Of a stretch of DNA of 64,000 nucleotides, positions 45,801 to 60,800 are shown piece after piece (the stretch's first letter is position 1; each line of letters begins with the position of its first letter). The translations under genes and the position numbers were made by a program. A model generated the notes under the pieces. It saw only the letters and a program-made list of their open reading frames with translations. It did no database searches and was not told where the DNA came from. The stretch is from positions 1,128,001 through 1,192,000 of the forward strand of contig JADANN010000438.1 in the NCBI GenBank assembly GCA_018806985.1. The letters run 5' to 3'. Origin of the DNA: Angiostrongylus vasorum (Eukaryota; Nematoda; Chromadorea; Rhabditida; Metastrongylidae).

Positions 45801-48536
45801 AATCCACGGACACAGCCGTACACAAATAGTATCATCTAGACCAAAACCAAAACCAAAAAAAACGATTTGAATACGGTAATTGGTGACGAATTCGCACGAG
45901 CTCTAGCACTATTGACATCGGCCGGGGCGGTAGCAGTATGCGATTTCACCATGCCGCTTGTTCACACTATTGTAACAGCTGCGGAAAATATTTAGTCCAT
46001 CCACAAGAATGAATGTGAATGATACGTTGGAGGAATCCAAAGATTACTGAGCGAAACGGAGCATTACAGGCGATACAAAAAGCCTCTCGTGGTGTTTTCC
46101 TCGTCTTTCACTTTTTCTTTGTTTGAAAACTAACGAAACGAGACGAATGTGAGAAACTGTAAAAGACGACGACATTCGATATTGGATATTGTTCAGGATT
46201 GAAGCCTGTTTTAGACATTGACGAAGTGTGTTTTTATCGTAGCTCGTCAAGTCCTCATAAAATATAAGAACAAACGAGGGCTTCGTTTACCGCCTTCATC
46301 AAGAAACCAAAAAAGCCTAAGCGACGTTGCTGAGACGGGGGAAAACACTAAGAGATTAAAGCGAAATAGCCGACGGACAACACACCGCGACAACAACCGG
46401 CACACATTAGGCCATTAATGTCATCGACCGAACGCAGCAAGCAATCACTATGTCAAACTACTAAGTATATATATCACTAGTAAAAAGTCAAAATAACAAA
46501 ATCACGTTGACCAAAAATAGCATCGAAATTTAATCACAGTAAAGTCGACGATTATCTCCCGTGTGCTGCTCTATAATCTGCATACAGCTATGATAAATGA
46601 GAAATCTACACTTGAAGACCACCGGCGAAAATCGCTTACACTCCATCGTAGACCCTACTGGTGGTATTCATATTGTGAGTTACGTTGATGGTTACATATA
46701 ATACCACCGAAAAAAATCAAAAAATAGTGTGAATAGTGTGTCCTCATGTAATGATGTAAGTAAAAACCAGTACTAGAGACGTAAGATATACTACTATAGT
46801 AACGTACGCATTACTTTTTATGGGTTATTTCGAGAACCCACCGTCAATAAGCGACGAGAAGGGTAAAGAAGAACGAACTAGTTCGTTCCGAGCTCTTATG
46901 GATAACTAGGTGATTTATAAATATGTTCTTCAGTAACCTTGTTGGAACCTACACCTTAACAAGAAATCAATGGTGATGATAGCAAAATAAAAGCCATTCA
47001 CACCAATCGATTTAAACATAAAGAAATAGTAAAGTGAAAGAATCGAAGATTCAGATTAGTTGTGATTCATTAAATCCAGAACTAACCACACCGCTAGGGA
47101 ACGCGTGAAAAAAAACTTCTTCACATTCGAGGAACTTCTACGGAACGGAAACAACGTTTAGATAAACGTGAGAATTGACGTGCATTAAGCGCGAGGCAAA
47201 TGAATTGAGGAAGAGGAAGGGGGAGGGAGTGAATAAAAGAGTGCGACCGCCAATGGCGGCGACAGCGTTCGCTGCTCGAGTGGAGACTATAGACGGTTCG
47301 GGGAGTGAGATGACGAGCGAACGGAGAAAACGAGAAAAAAGGAGGAGGGGCCGGTTAAAACAGGAAGCAGACTATTAAAGACAAATACAATACCACTATT
47401 TGTCGGCATATTTATTCAACACATACACACACACATACACACATACACATATGTATACGGAGCGTAATGCACCACAACGTTACGCTAGAGCGCAGAGGAC
47501 AAATAAATGACGAAGACGTCGTCAACGTCGCCGTCCGTCCGTCGGAGCGACACGACAAAGGAGGGAGTGACGGAAAAAAACGCTGACTGACATTAAAAGT
47601 TTATCACGTTTACAGCCCACATTAAAACCCACAATACGTATTGTTTGACGACGCAGAGAGGCAGGTCGCTTCAAATGTGATAACAACGGAGAAGAACAAA
47701 AGCCAGCCGATGAAGGAAGCGATTTGGTGCGTCGTCAACAAACGGAGAACGAATGACAGCAAGGGAGATAGAGTTGTTGGTAAGATGGTGAAAAGTTACA
47801 CAAAACGATCTATGAACTGCTTGTTGATAACGGTCAAAGGATAAGGTAAGAAGTTTACGACGATGACCAATCCATTCAAGCAAAAAAGCGAATGCATAGC
47901 AAATGTGTTCTAAACTAATACATCATTTTATATTACATCGGCCGATGGACAACACGATGACATCCTGTGAATCGGAAGCGTTTCGTTCAGAAAATCAGTT
48001 GGTGAAAAAATAAGAACGACCCGGCCGAATTGATCATATCAGTGGCTTTTAGATACGAATGGCGCGTGACTGATACGGCGGAGAAGCAAACTTTCCAGAG
48101 CATTGTTTTAGAAAATTTTTGGAACAGAAAGACTACCAGGTCAGATCTTTGTTGTCCTATCCATAATAAAATTGATTACAAACCATTTATGGTTCCTTAT
48201 TAGGAGACAATAATAAATGTAGTCACAGCAACGTTTTCGCGATGAATAAACCATAACTCTAAACATTTACTAGTGGTTTCGCAATCTACCCAACTCTTAT
48301 GTCATATAGGAGTAACACTTGTATCCACGTAATATAATAAATATAAGTACTACTTCTATATAAAATAGAAGTAGGATAAAATGCGAAACCACCACTAAGT
48401 GTTGTGAGTTGTGGTTCCCGTTAGATAGTAAAAACAATGGCATGTACACATATATACATATAGATAATATGTACATATGTATATATACATATACGTATGT
48501 ATATAAACGTGCATGTATATGTAAACGCATGATTCG

Positions 48537-48632
<96 letters not shown>

Positions 48633-51600
48633 GGATTTGGGTGGCGCCATTCTTGTCAAAACCGATAGACCAACAACGATAGCAACACAGGCCGTATCAA
48701 TGTCTCGTCAACGAAGAGTGCGTTCATCAAACCAAGCATCCATTTCTACCACAAAGATAACGAAACCGGTCCGTCTCTACGCTCTTTCCGCCGTCGCTTC
48801 TCTGTTCGTTAACGCAAACGTGTGAAGGACTATCGCCGTCGCCGTCGCAGTCGCAGTCGCCGTCGTTGTCGTTGTCGGTCCCCATCACTACCACGTACAC
48901 ATACATCGATGTGTTTCTCAACTTGAACAGCGGCGAGCGTCGTCAATTTCTCCGGACAACAAATAATACTATTATGGAAGTAAAAAGCGATGAACGTGAT
49001 AGGAACAAGAGTTGTTCTCACGATAAACACTGCAGAGAAGCCGACATTACATGCTTATAAGACGGTTGCAAATCTCACGGCACTTCGACGACTCCACATC
49101 TGCAGATAAAAACACCAGAAAATGTCACGAGATATCCGGAAAAACAACTGGACAAATGCTATTTCCAAACAAGTCAGTCCAGTTGCAAAGGCATTCCTAG
49201 TGTCATTTCAAATTCCCTAGACACATAAGAATGCACTCATAAAACAAGTACCTCGCACAAAGACGAATCTGACTTCTTTCAGAACTCATTTTTGACGACC
49301 GAGATTTTCAGCCATATAATGAATGTGACAACACTAAAAATGTATTTTAGGGAAACGGGACCGACAATCAGCTTGGTTCATGATTTTTTGAATGACCGAT
49401 ATGTAGAAATTCCTTCAGAAGTGTCCTAATGGAAAGTATATTGAAATACGGAGAACCAACGGAAGTACGAACACGTTCTACGACCTTTAGAGTACTCACA
49501 TTTCCTCACAGTTTCTCTTTGAAATGTGTTAACGAAGTGCTTTAAACGTTTACTTCACAATATTATAGCATCGTGAAGTACAATGACCGAACAGGAACAA
49601 AAGAGTAAAAGGCTGAGGTCAATGTTTACGGCAGCTGTCAATACACACAAAGATAACCCACACCTACACACACTTCAACATCATACATACACACACATAC
49701 ATCCTGCAGGCCGGCCGTCTCTAGTCCGCATCGATTACCGCGCGCGCGGACAGCCATGAGCAGCTGACTTAATTTCGTTCTTTTTTTCTTCCATGGTAAA
49801 TGAAAGCGATAAAATCGAATTCGAGCTTGGTGGCAAACGACACGACGACCACAGCGCGCAGGACCACGAACGCGGCAAGTCGCCGCGATGATCGATAATG
49901 GCGATATGAAGCGAGTCGAGCGTGGAGTGGTCGTGTGTTCAAAGTGGCCAGGAAAATGAATCGTATCACTCGCTGACACCACGATCACCATGAAAAAACT
50001 ATTCTCCAGCTTCTAATTTCACACTGTTGTGTAAATTGGCCATCTAGTCAACCACTCTGGAATTGTGGTGTAAGAAATCGGCAGCGCAGCGCTCAAGACG
50101 AACAGCAAGCAAGTGTGAATGTCCAAACCAAAAAATATGACTTGGTATACGCTCATAACCAGGTTCCAATTACTGGTAATCACAAGGTAATTTGCCATAA
50201 CATTCGCTAAACACGATAGAACGCAATACGACAGATACAGCACGCGCATTTGCGATATAATAAAACCCCGTCCGTGTCACACCGTCGTCGGGGAGCGTCG
50301 CAATCGATAGACACACAATCGGTGGCGCTGCATGGATACACTGATGACAGGACAGGCTCATTCATATAATGTGCAACATTATCCAGTGGAATTCATACTA
50401 TTCACCTAGTAAACACCCTACGAATTTCATAACATTCGTCTACTGTGCTAGTATTGTGCTTATAAACGTACCATTTTATCGTATGGTTACTAAACGCGTT
50501 ATCACTTCCAACTGAATGACTTCTGACTTGATAGAATTCAAAGACCATAACACGATCACAGATGATCTAGAAGAGTGTTCTGTGTTGTCAAAATGGCCTT
50601 TCGGCATATTCCTACTCTGAGCAAACGTGCCCGCGATCCAGCCTCTTCTGCATGTGGAAAGAAGATCTACAACATCGTAGTAGTGAACAAGGATATGTTC
50701 CAACGTTTCAATGTTAAATAGTGAATTCCTACAATAACGTAAATATGCACCAATGCCTGTATTCCCTAAATAATCTATAAATCACAATTTCAGCGTTTGT
50801 GTGTGAAGAAACGTTTCGATAGCTAACCTTTTTAGCTACGGATTAAAACGCTACAAATTAGCCCAATGACTTACCTACTCAGCGAAACGAGTTTAAAATC
50901 GATAAGGAGGACTGCATTGTCATTTTCAGCGTCATCCTTCGAGTGGGGGGAACATTACAAAGCTCCCCCTACAGGCAAACAAACAACGTAAGAGACAAAG
51001 ATCAGCACTTTACTCGCTCTACGAGCTGTTCAAGCACAGCTAATAAAAATCCACAGAGGTGGATACGTGTAGAAATCGGAATACTACCGCTTTCTCACTG
51101 TTGTTGTGCCTATATCATGAAGGTTGTAATATCTGAGTGCGGAGGAGCTGTGCACCTTACCAGAGGAGATAATCTGATATCATCACAATTCACGAAGGTC
51201 AATCTGATTATAGGTTTAGTAAATGCCGTGTTATTTTCGAGCAAGCTTTCATGATCCAGATTCCAACCATGATAATCTCCTCTCACCGTCAATCGATAGA
51301 ACAGAGAGTGGTGTTTGGTGATACAGTGTGAAAACAGGCCACATCAGAGCCATCCATTCATCCGTCGTCGATGAACTGGACTAGCCACTTCGTTTGCTGA
51401 TAGAATGGATGATAGCAACGGTTATCGATCAATCTCTTCCAATAATTGTTCATCGAATTCACAGTCTATTATTAGCAAAACTGTGACTATTTTAATATAT
51501 AGAAAACAAAAAACTACAGGTTAACTGAGACTGCCACCTAAAGCAGTACGCTATTATTTCCGGTTTGGTTTATGAACCTAAGCGCATTTCACTTAAGGAG

Positions 51601-51774
51601 CACATAAGCAGGGCTACATGACGTCACCTACCATTATAAAATGTCTCTGATAATCTCTGTAGGTGCAAACAAGAATGAAGCGATGTCGTTGGGATTTTAA
51701 TCGCTTCACGTTGTTGAATAGAAAGGAAATGTAAACAATATTCAAGGCTGAGCAAATAGATTAACCCAGAACAA

Positions 51775-51848
<74 letters not shown>

Positions 51849-54800
51849 GTACACCGATAGACACACTCTTGCCGACACGTTGTGTACAAATATACACATT
51901 TATATATACATACACACACGTACACTAAACGTTATCGAACAAAGATGCTTAACACTCTGGATACTAGCTTATCAGTCAACGCAGTCAAATCGACTTCGGA
52001 ACGCAACGAAACGAAAACACCGTCGTCGTCGACGGTGCTAGCCGACGTCAATGACACACACCCCGTCGTTATTGTGGCGCTCGCTCACCAGCAACCAAAG
52101 ATCGCCGAGGGCGTGGCTAAGGGGTGGGGCGGGTGCGCGGACGACGTCTTCGGAAAGCGCAAATGCTGCAAACGAAAAAACCATGACGACGATGAAAATG
52201 ACGACGATGGCGACGACGACGACGACTACGACGACGACGACTACGCATCATCGGCTCGTTTACCCGCCCATTTTCTTCATTTTACGCATAGAACACGCGC
52301 ACGGAAACAAAGTCTTTGTTGCGTATATATGCTCTCAATCCACATAGAAACGCCGCAGCCCGGCTATCTCTAAGATTGCAAACAGAATCGACTCGACTAG
52401 CATTCAATGACGTCCACAAGGAAGACAAAAACCCTCAAACAGTAGCTGAAACAAAAAGCAAATGTTCGGAAACCACTGTGGACAGTAAATGAGGAAAACG
52501 AATCGAAGGCAAAAAGTGCTGGGATCGGCACAGCATATGTGATGACGGGTCATGTAAAATCTAAAAAAGTTATATATACATGTATTTTTGAATGCTGCAA
52601 GAAAACGAAAATCGAAGTCGATTATTTAAAAGAAAAAGGACGCCCAGCGAACAACTAATAAGCACAATAGCCAATAAAAAGCTGTCGTTAAGTTTGCAGG
52701 CACGGCATTACCGCCTCATGGAACGCCTATGCGCAAAAGAAAAACTCCAAAAAAAAATAAATAGGTTAACCGCTGGCATTGAAATTTACTAAATAATGGG
52801 ATAGAGGAAAATCGGGGATAAAAAACGTCTAGCTATTTTCTTTCCGCGAATCGTAAAACTTCGAATAAACGGGCGAAAGGGGTAGATTGGTAAACTTAAT
52901 GAAGCAGTTTGTAGAATTGCAGAAAGCAAAAAATTACCAGTATGGGAGACCAATATCGATGCAAACAAACTGGACGCTACCCCACCAATCACACTGACTT
53001 ATCGCTGACTAAAGTGAACAATAGGAGCAACATAGCAGGAAAATAGAACCAAGAAAAAAAAATGTGTTCCATGGTTGTCTGAACCCTCGAAAAAGTTCTG
53101 TTGTAAATGTGATCGTTCGAGAGTGCGTGCGAAACGAGCCCATCGTCTGTCGAAGAAGTGAAGGTATCAGTGGCTGGTCGACTGATTAAGAGTTGAACTA
53201 ACTAGATCAGCTGCCTTTTCTACTAAACGCCAACAACTATTCCATAGTTATTGATCGGTCAAGGACATAAGTTTCACTAAACAGAGAACTGGTACGATGA
53301 ATGGTGTTGTGTGAAAACAAGACCGAACTACCGACCTGATTCGAAGTTACTCCGAATGCAACAACGCATGAACCGAACTTAATCCAACTGCAGGACCGAC
53401 TCTTGTCAACCATATTTGTTTAAATGCTTAACATATAATGGACGATGCTGGTTTTCGATAACTTGAGTAGCTGAAAACCTAACGATTTCACGAACTTCTA
53501 AAAACGAAGCTGATCTATGTCTGATCCCAATAAAGCTACGTGACTTCTATAAAATGTTAGATCAATCCCAAATAAGTTTAAAAGCAAACTCCAAAGAAGT
53601 GGAAACTAAATTTCTGTTCTGGAATTTTCACGAAATCATGGCAGAAGCGGACGTCGACAATTTGCAGAGGCATAGAATTGAGTTTGTAGGACGAAATCTC
53701 GTTTTCTCACTCGTTTCGCTGTTCGAAACAAGGGCGTAGACGAGAAAGAAAAAATGTTTTGTGGTTTCCAGAATATCAAAATTTCATCTCAATCAAATAA
53801 GAGAACCTAACAGGAAAGAAAAAGAAAAAACCATGAACCGACAAGAAAATTGTTCATTGGTAATGAACATTTAATAACAACAGCTTCTTCATTCCATGCA
53901 AGCATTAAGCCCACATAATTCAATATGCATATCTTGCACGTCGCACATTGCAATTTTCTTCTCTGCACTTTTCTTTCAACTAACGGATATTTGAGATTAG
54001 GACCATGTGAAAAATCGAAGAATACGTAGAACCACCAATGGTTTCCTTGAAAGAGAAAACGACGGAACCTAACTCAGGCTATGCTGATACGGGTTTCCAT
54101 AGAGAAACCACGTAGTGGAAGAAATCTTCCTAACACGTACATAAATGATGAAGCAAAACTATTCCTTTCTGGATGTCGGCAACGCCTGTTCAAGTGCAAC
54201 ACCTTCGAAATTATCTCTATATTTTCACTTTTTCTTTGAATAAGACATGATCTTGTTAGAAGTAAAATGTGACAGCCGACACTGCAGAGTTGCTGCACTA
54301 GGCCAATTGCTTAGTTATACTTTGACTGCAAGCTGCAGAAATGCAAACTGCAGAAATGCAAACTGACATGGAAAAACCCCCAGTCAGCGTTCCACCATTC
54401 TCACAAACTTCACAAAGATTAGATTGTAGGCATTCCAACTAATATATTTGAATCGATATTTAACAGAAGATTTAAGCACGAACATTGTATACAAGTGGCG
54501 TGGACGTTGAAATGAGGTGAACTGAACCACTAAGAGGTGTGTCATACTGCACAACACAACGACGACGATCGATGCTCACGCTCGGTTGCTGCGAGAAAGG
54601 CGAATGGCAATTGGAAAGACCGACGAGGGTCGAAGGGTTGAAGGGTGGGAGGATCGGATGAGTGCGGAGCACGGCGGAATGGAACGAAGTTCTGTCAGAA
54701 CACGTACAACGCGAGGAACAGCGAACACACTGTGCGAAGGGTGGGCGTAACCCCCTAGTAAAAATAGTCACAGCACGAAGTCAATACGATAAATATGCGC

Positions 54801-57800
54801 TTAACTTTCAATTTAGTAGAATTATGTACTACTGGAAATTAGTTCCAGCAACAACAACAAACTTTAATGTCTCATCTTCCAAACCCGAACACGAATGCAT
54901 ATCCTGAGAGATTCCGTTTTCCATTTTCAAATTTCAAAACACCTTCCATGTTAGGTCTTCATGTAGAGCTTCTGTAACTACTAGACAGGATTCTTGAGTG
55001 TGTACAGTGATATAACATTGATGACGCATAACAATGGTGGGTGTCATGAGCCATATATTGCAAATATTTTCGACATTCAAGGAGTCATAAAAGTGATGTC
55101 CATCGATTTAGATCGCTCCATTTCTTTTTCTTAAACGAGTCATCATTAAGAAGACGGTGAATCCTTGAATTGGCTTTTTAATTAGCCACTTATCCGACTC
55201 ACTTATTCCAATGCAGTTCTCTTGCTCCGTATTGATCTCAGCTGTTTTTTTGATCAGCAAACAACAGCAAAATAAGATCTAATCACGTTGAAAATACCGA
55301 ACCGAAAGACAAGGTTTTTGTACGAATTAATCACTGACGAAGTATATCATGTCAAATATCACATCAATCCCAACATAAAGCACATGCACTGCCAAGTGTT
55401 GCCAGTAAATGCGTTCGAAGTACGACCGAGAATAGTGGATTCGAACAAGGTCGAAGTGAGGTGGTTTATTAATCCCATATAGGTCAAACAACAGTTTTCA
55501 AGAAATCTGTTGAAATCTTCTGCGGAAAGGGTTATAATTTAAACACATCGTGTCATTGCCCTAAGTGTTTGATGTTCAAGACACCATCAGCATCAAATGA
55601 CCCATGTTATTTAGGCGGATAACTACCATCATCTGTAAGTGCATTTGAAAAGAAAATGTTAAACAACTCACTGATTGCAGTTTTTTTTTAATAACGAAGG
55701 TTGAAACTGCTTATAAAATTCCGCTTCTATAATGTCACGTTAAATAAGCTACTAATTTACTGAGCGATGAACTTTCTAGCGGACTGTAATTCCCAATTAA
55801 TCAATAAATACTAAAAGCCGATTAGCGTTGTTCAACAAATTTATTTTGCTTGATAAAAAAGCCGTTCGGAACCGGCAGTCGATGATGACAGCCTAATTCT
55901 CCCACCATAACTAGCAGCTCTCCTCCCTCGTTTTCTCAAAAACAGGAAGTGCGATCGAAATAGGACGTCGTAATACTCCTTAATCACCATTGAAGTATTG
56001 TATTTCCCAAAGGAAGTGAGAAGTAATAGAATAAGTTATACATATTATATTGATAAACCATCGACATAACACACACGCACACACCTTTGTCAATGTCTGT
56101 GCAGAGATTTCACATTGAAACAATCTTCACTGTTTTTTGAAATTACGACATCGTTCTCACCAAAGGTTTCTTCCTTCTAAGATTGATAACTTAGTAGCGT
56201 TCAAAAATGTTGGAAAAGGCCGTCACTTAAAGAACAGTTTTCATCACTTGGAGCTACGTACTCGGTCTCTAATCATCAAATGCTCGTTCAAGGTCAGTAC
56301 AAAAAGAACAACTTTCTTCAAGGTCGGATAACATAACAGCTCAATAAATGAAATGTTCAGTGACCATAAACAGAAGAGTTCTTTTTCCTCCAGTTTCTTT
56401 GCTAAACTCCTACTAACACAGACTCCAGCTTACCTCTGACAACCTATTTTCTCACTGTAGCAACATCTGCGTGACTGCCGTGAAACATTTATTAGCTATC
56501 AATTTCCTACTAATGAGTTTCGTTTTTACCACATTTGTGGAAAGAAATGATTTTTAAACCGAAATCAGTGAGCTTCGATCAAGTTAAAGCTTAACGCTTA
56601 TCACTTTCTAGTATGCTGTGACGCTGACTACGGGTTGCTTGAAGCGCACTACAGCCAATTTGGTGTTAATAATCAGTCTACAGACAGTCCAGCTCGGATA
56701 ACCTTGAGCTTTAATGTTATGTACGAACTTCATGTCCTTAAAATTCGCTCCGTACGAGATAGAGCACACAAATATGGACAAACAGCCTATCCATCCGTCG
56801 CCCATCAAATGGATGCGTTTATGTGCGGACGAGTCGCGCGAAACAGTGGAAAAAGCAAAGATCAATGGAAAATGGATCAACGACGAGTATTTGTTCAATG
56901 TACACACATGCTCTTCACTCGCTCAGCCCACAAACACACACACACAACATAAATTTCTCGTGGAAGAAAGAGTACACAAGGAGAGCATCTGACACTACTT
57001 GAAGAGTGAATATGTTAAGTAAACAAGCGACCAGCGTAAGAGGTTAACGAGGAACCCCCGATGAGATTCATCTCCTTTAGCTAAAGGCCACAAATCAATA
57101 GATGTAGAGTAGATGACAGAGACTGATGACTACCGAACTCAACAGCGACGTAAGCGAAAGCAATTCTGAACATTAGTAGCGTTTTTTTACTATAATTATT
57201 TCCATTACCATTTAGATAAGCAGAAATTCTAGTTTCAGTTCCAAGAAATCTCCAATGTCAACAATCTTCCCACTGATTCTAAACAAGGAGCATCACATAA
57301 AAGTTAAAAGTAAAACTGACGTAGGAATTTTCATCTCTACGAAAACATCTGCAAAGGCCGATTACTAGTCAATTTGGGAAAAAAAAGACTAGACAGCATT
57401 GTAAACTATTTTCTCTTCGCTCGCTTGAATACTTGTTCTATGTACCCTGTACTACGAATTTGTGGAGAAAAAAAACCCATCAAATTGAAGGTGACCCACC
57501 CCATTAAGCGTATTCGATCCAACGAAGCAATGGAGACACTAAGATTCGATGCTTATCGAGAGATGACACAAATAGTCATTCCCTTTACAGCTCAAGGTCG
57601 CTATGGTGATTTAGCAATGAAAAAGAACTTCGACCAAGATTTAGAGAAAAAGCGCTTGCGTTTAAGCGTTGTAAGAATCGGCGTTGTTTCATGTAGTTCA
57701 TCTGTAACTAAGAAAATAAAAAAGTAGGATGGAGACGGGAAAAAAAACGCGAGAAAGAAAAATGCGTTCAGCAGAAACGATCATAAAGAAATTCTCGTCA

Positions 57801-60800
57801 CATGCCTGGAACGGCGAACAACTAAAAAAACAAATGAGAGCAACCAATAATCCAAGAATGAATTGGTTGCTGCTGTTGGAACAAAAAGAAGAAGAAGAAA
57901 AAAAGTCGGACAACTATAGACGTTGCGAACTGAGAACGAACCATACAGCGATAGATGATGGTCGGGTCGATCAGGATCACGCTCTTATCGTAGAGATGTC
58001 GATCTTTAGTGTAGTGTACTGTGGTAATTTTGGAAGGTGAAAGTCAAAAGGAAAAACGAGAAACGAAAAGTACATTATTCATTAGCACTACAGATAGTTC
58101 ACTGAATTAAATGGATAGACAGTTCAGCTAACATGAGGTTGATAAAGATGTCTATTCGGCTAACGCTTCAACGTCTTCGTTTCCAGACACCAAATTCAGA
58201 GGATGAACGACCGTGGGACCACCGAATCGGATCATCGGCTCTCAGGAAGACGAAGACATCGAAATGTTAGCCGAATAAACACCTTTATCGACTCCGTGTT
58301 AGCTTAATAATTCGAGAAGCCATTGATTATTAATGCTGAGGTTAAATGACGGTCAGTTTGGAAACTAAATGGACAGAGTTACATAAAATATTTACGTCCA
58401 GGCTCTGAAGAAGGCGGAGTGGCCGGAACGCCAGACACCGAATCATAACAACAACTGGCAACAACCTCGTGTCAGCTCATCAACGGCAATTGGTAAGAAA
58501 ACGAAAAAGCTGGAACAAACGTACTGTGCCCAGCAGGGAGGCGGCGGTCGACGACACGGGCCCACCCTGACCACCCCCGGCGGCGGCGGTGTCCTTGCCC
58601 TTTTTTGCGGCGGTGGCCTTGTTCGGATCGTTGCGCCGCTTACGGCCTCGCTTTTTGTCTCGTTTCGCACGACGCGCTTCCTTACGAACCTCGTGTTCCA
58701 CACGTTTTCTCGCTTTCTCTTCACGACGACGAGAATCGGCTGCCTGAATGAGCACATTTCGTAGTGGGGTCAGCATTTTTTTTCTTTCTTTCTCGGCACC
58801 AATTTCATCTTTACACACGTTTATTACCCACTGAAGCGAATCACTAAATGATTAATGAATAACAGTAAATTCAAATACTTACGGAATTATTAACCTAAAC
58901 TGAGTGTTTTAAAGAAGACTATAGACAAAAAAATCTTTTCTTAAGAGGCATAAAGGATAAATGATAAAGCTCTTGACGCTGAGAAATCCATGAGAGATCC
59001 ACTATACATTAGACTTCATTAAGCATCGTTGGAGGTGACTGAATGCATATCATATCTGACCTTCACAATGACTCGCGATGGGCTACCAATGCATCGAGTC
59101 AGTGCTGCTATCCTCCCAGACAAGTCTGGTACCGATTTGCCGACCTCGGAAGGGTGGAAGGTTTGGTGAACACGGGACCCGGGATCGAACCTATGTGTAT
59201 TGCAGGGCGAAAAGAGGCATAACAACTTAAAATAAATATTTGCTTTCTTGATAAATTAAATTTTTCTAAAACGACGAATGATCAACCACAGAAAAAGTGA
59301 TTCGTGAATGTTGAAGGGTATAATATTTCACTTTTTTTTTCTCATTCAAATAGCATATAACTAATGAAACACGTGTGTTAACCGTTATAATTCGGACACA
59401 TTTTCCTCAGTACATCTGGTAACACTGAAATCCAATGGCTGCAGTTCATTCAATCATCTTTGTATCGAAACTCGTACGAAAACTTTACATCGCAAAAGTA
59501 AAAACTATTGAACTGAATGAGACCAGACATAGAATGGAACCAACACACGGCATAGAAAAAAATCGAGGTTGGTGTTCGTCAGAAAAACGTCCGTCAAACT
59601 TGCCTCCTCCCCCCCACTTAATACCATGTAGATAAATTGCCGTTGTGTAACTTGGATTTATTGCAAAGTGATAGGAAAAATTAGTCTCCATCCTTCATTT
59701 CTTTTACAACACCACTTTTCGTCTGCACATAAAAAGTGCACGATTAAAAAGGGCTAACCACTTGAATGCTGATGAAACATTTATGAAATTAGAGGACAGA
59801 AAAAAACTATGAAAAGATGTAATGCTTTCAGAAAGAAGAACTAATGTATTCCATAATTTCTCGGAATATCGATTTTAACAAACCTTAACTTCTAAACCAA
59901 AACATATTCAGTTCACAGATTAAACACACAACGGACGCGCGCGCAACGTTTAGGGTGGCTCTCCGAATGGAATACACGCAATTTTAGGTCGGATAAGGAC
60001 TTCCTGGTTTTGTTGGCGACAAAAAGTGGTTTTTCCACAGCTACAGTGCTTTATTGGTTGTGAACATGATAGAATTATAGAACAGACTTTGCCGTATCGT
60101 TCTATGGATATGAATGATATGCGCGCTACCATCTACTGTGTCTTAGTATGGTCCATTATGCAAATGCACTGCTGTCAACACTTGTAAGTTGCACTTTGCA
60201 TCCTATATTGAGTCTACTTCGGTTGGCGTTTTTTTATATCTGCACACTCAATTCAATAACCATGACGATTATTATAAAAAAAGTCAATTGCTAGTCAGGC
60301 AACTTGTCAGGGAATCTCAAAGAACGTTTTTGTAAAACACAAAATGTAGAGAATGACTTTTCTAGTCTCATTCCTACTATTTTGATCCGTTTTCCATTAC
60401 CTATCGAATGAATGAATACATATAGGTGCGGCAAAAAAAATTCTGAAACGCACTAAACTTAAAACGGACACTACATTATCCATACTCGACCCGGATTCAA
60501 ACGCGTAAGAGCACTATTAGTGTCCACACAGCACGTTACGGGTTAACACTTTCACGACGGTGGTAGCTTTTATAGAACTATCGAGAGTTCTTCGATAACT
60601 AAATCACTTGAGTACGCGACGACTTTGTAGAGTTGACCCAATCTGCTCCACTGATTCTATAGGTGTGCTTAATTTTTTCTAGAATGCTGTTTTCGTTTCA
60701 AACTGCTTAGAACTTAGATTTTGGAAATAAACAAAAAAATTTTGGGATTTTAAAAATCTGAACACAACTACGACAGTTGGCAACATAACAAAAGAGTGGC

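Larger units (their letters stand above)
44219..58524. other. 14.3-kb intron of the AUTS2-like gene
   Basis: Largest intron. Holds an inverted SINE pair (44640-45030), two (TA)n tracts, a family 3 SINE fragment, an (ACG)n-type stretch (52186-52245), a GTC/GCC-rich stretch (48830-48875) and palindromic PLE relics near its end. Several GC-richer patches (47230-47560, 49690-49960, 52010-52160, 54530-54740) interrupt AT-rich DNA and may be regulatory. No nested gene is supported. Confidence 0.5.

Noticed and set aside
48297..48659. Frames rich in Tyr-Ile
   Set aside because: Translation of the (TA)n microsatellite.
49638..49991. 117-codon minus-strand open frame
   Set aside because: Falls in a GC-rich intronic patch where stops are rarer; composition is low-complexity and no motif is seen.
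51882..52373. 163-codon open frame with an Asp-rich run
   Set aside because: The Asp run is a translated GAC-type microsatellite and the start is a TATACA-rich repeat. No domain; inside the large intron on the opposite strand.
57374..57727. 117-codon open frame
   Set aside because: No recognisable domain or splice context. The flanking sequence is AT-rich intron, and the frame is not longer than expected by chance in 14 kb.
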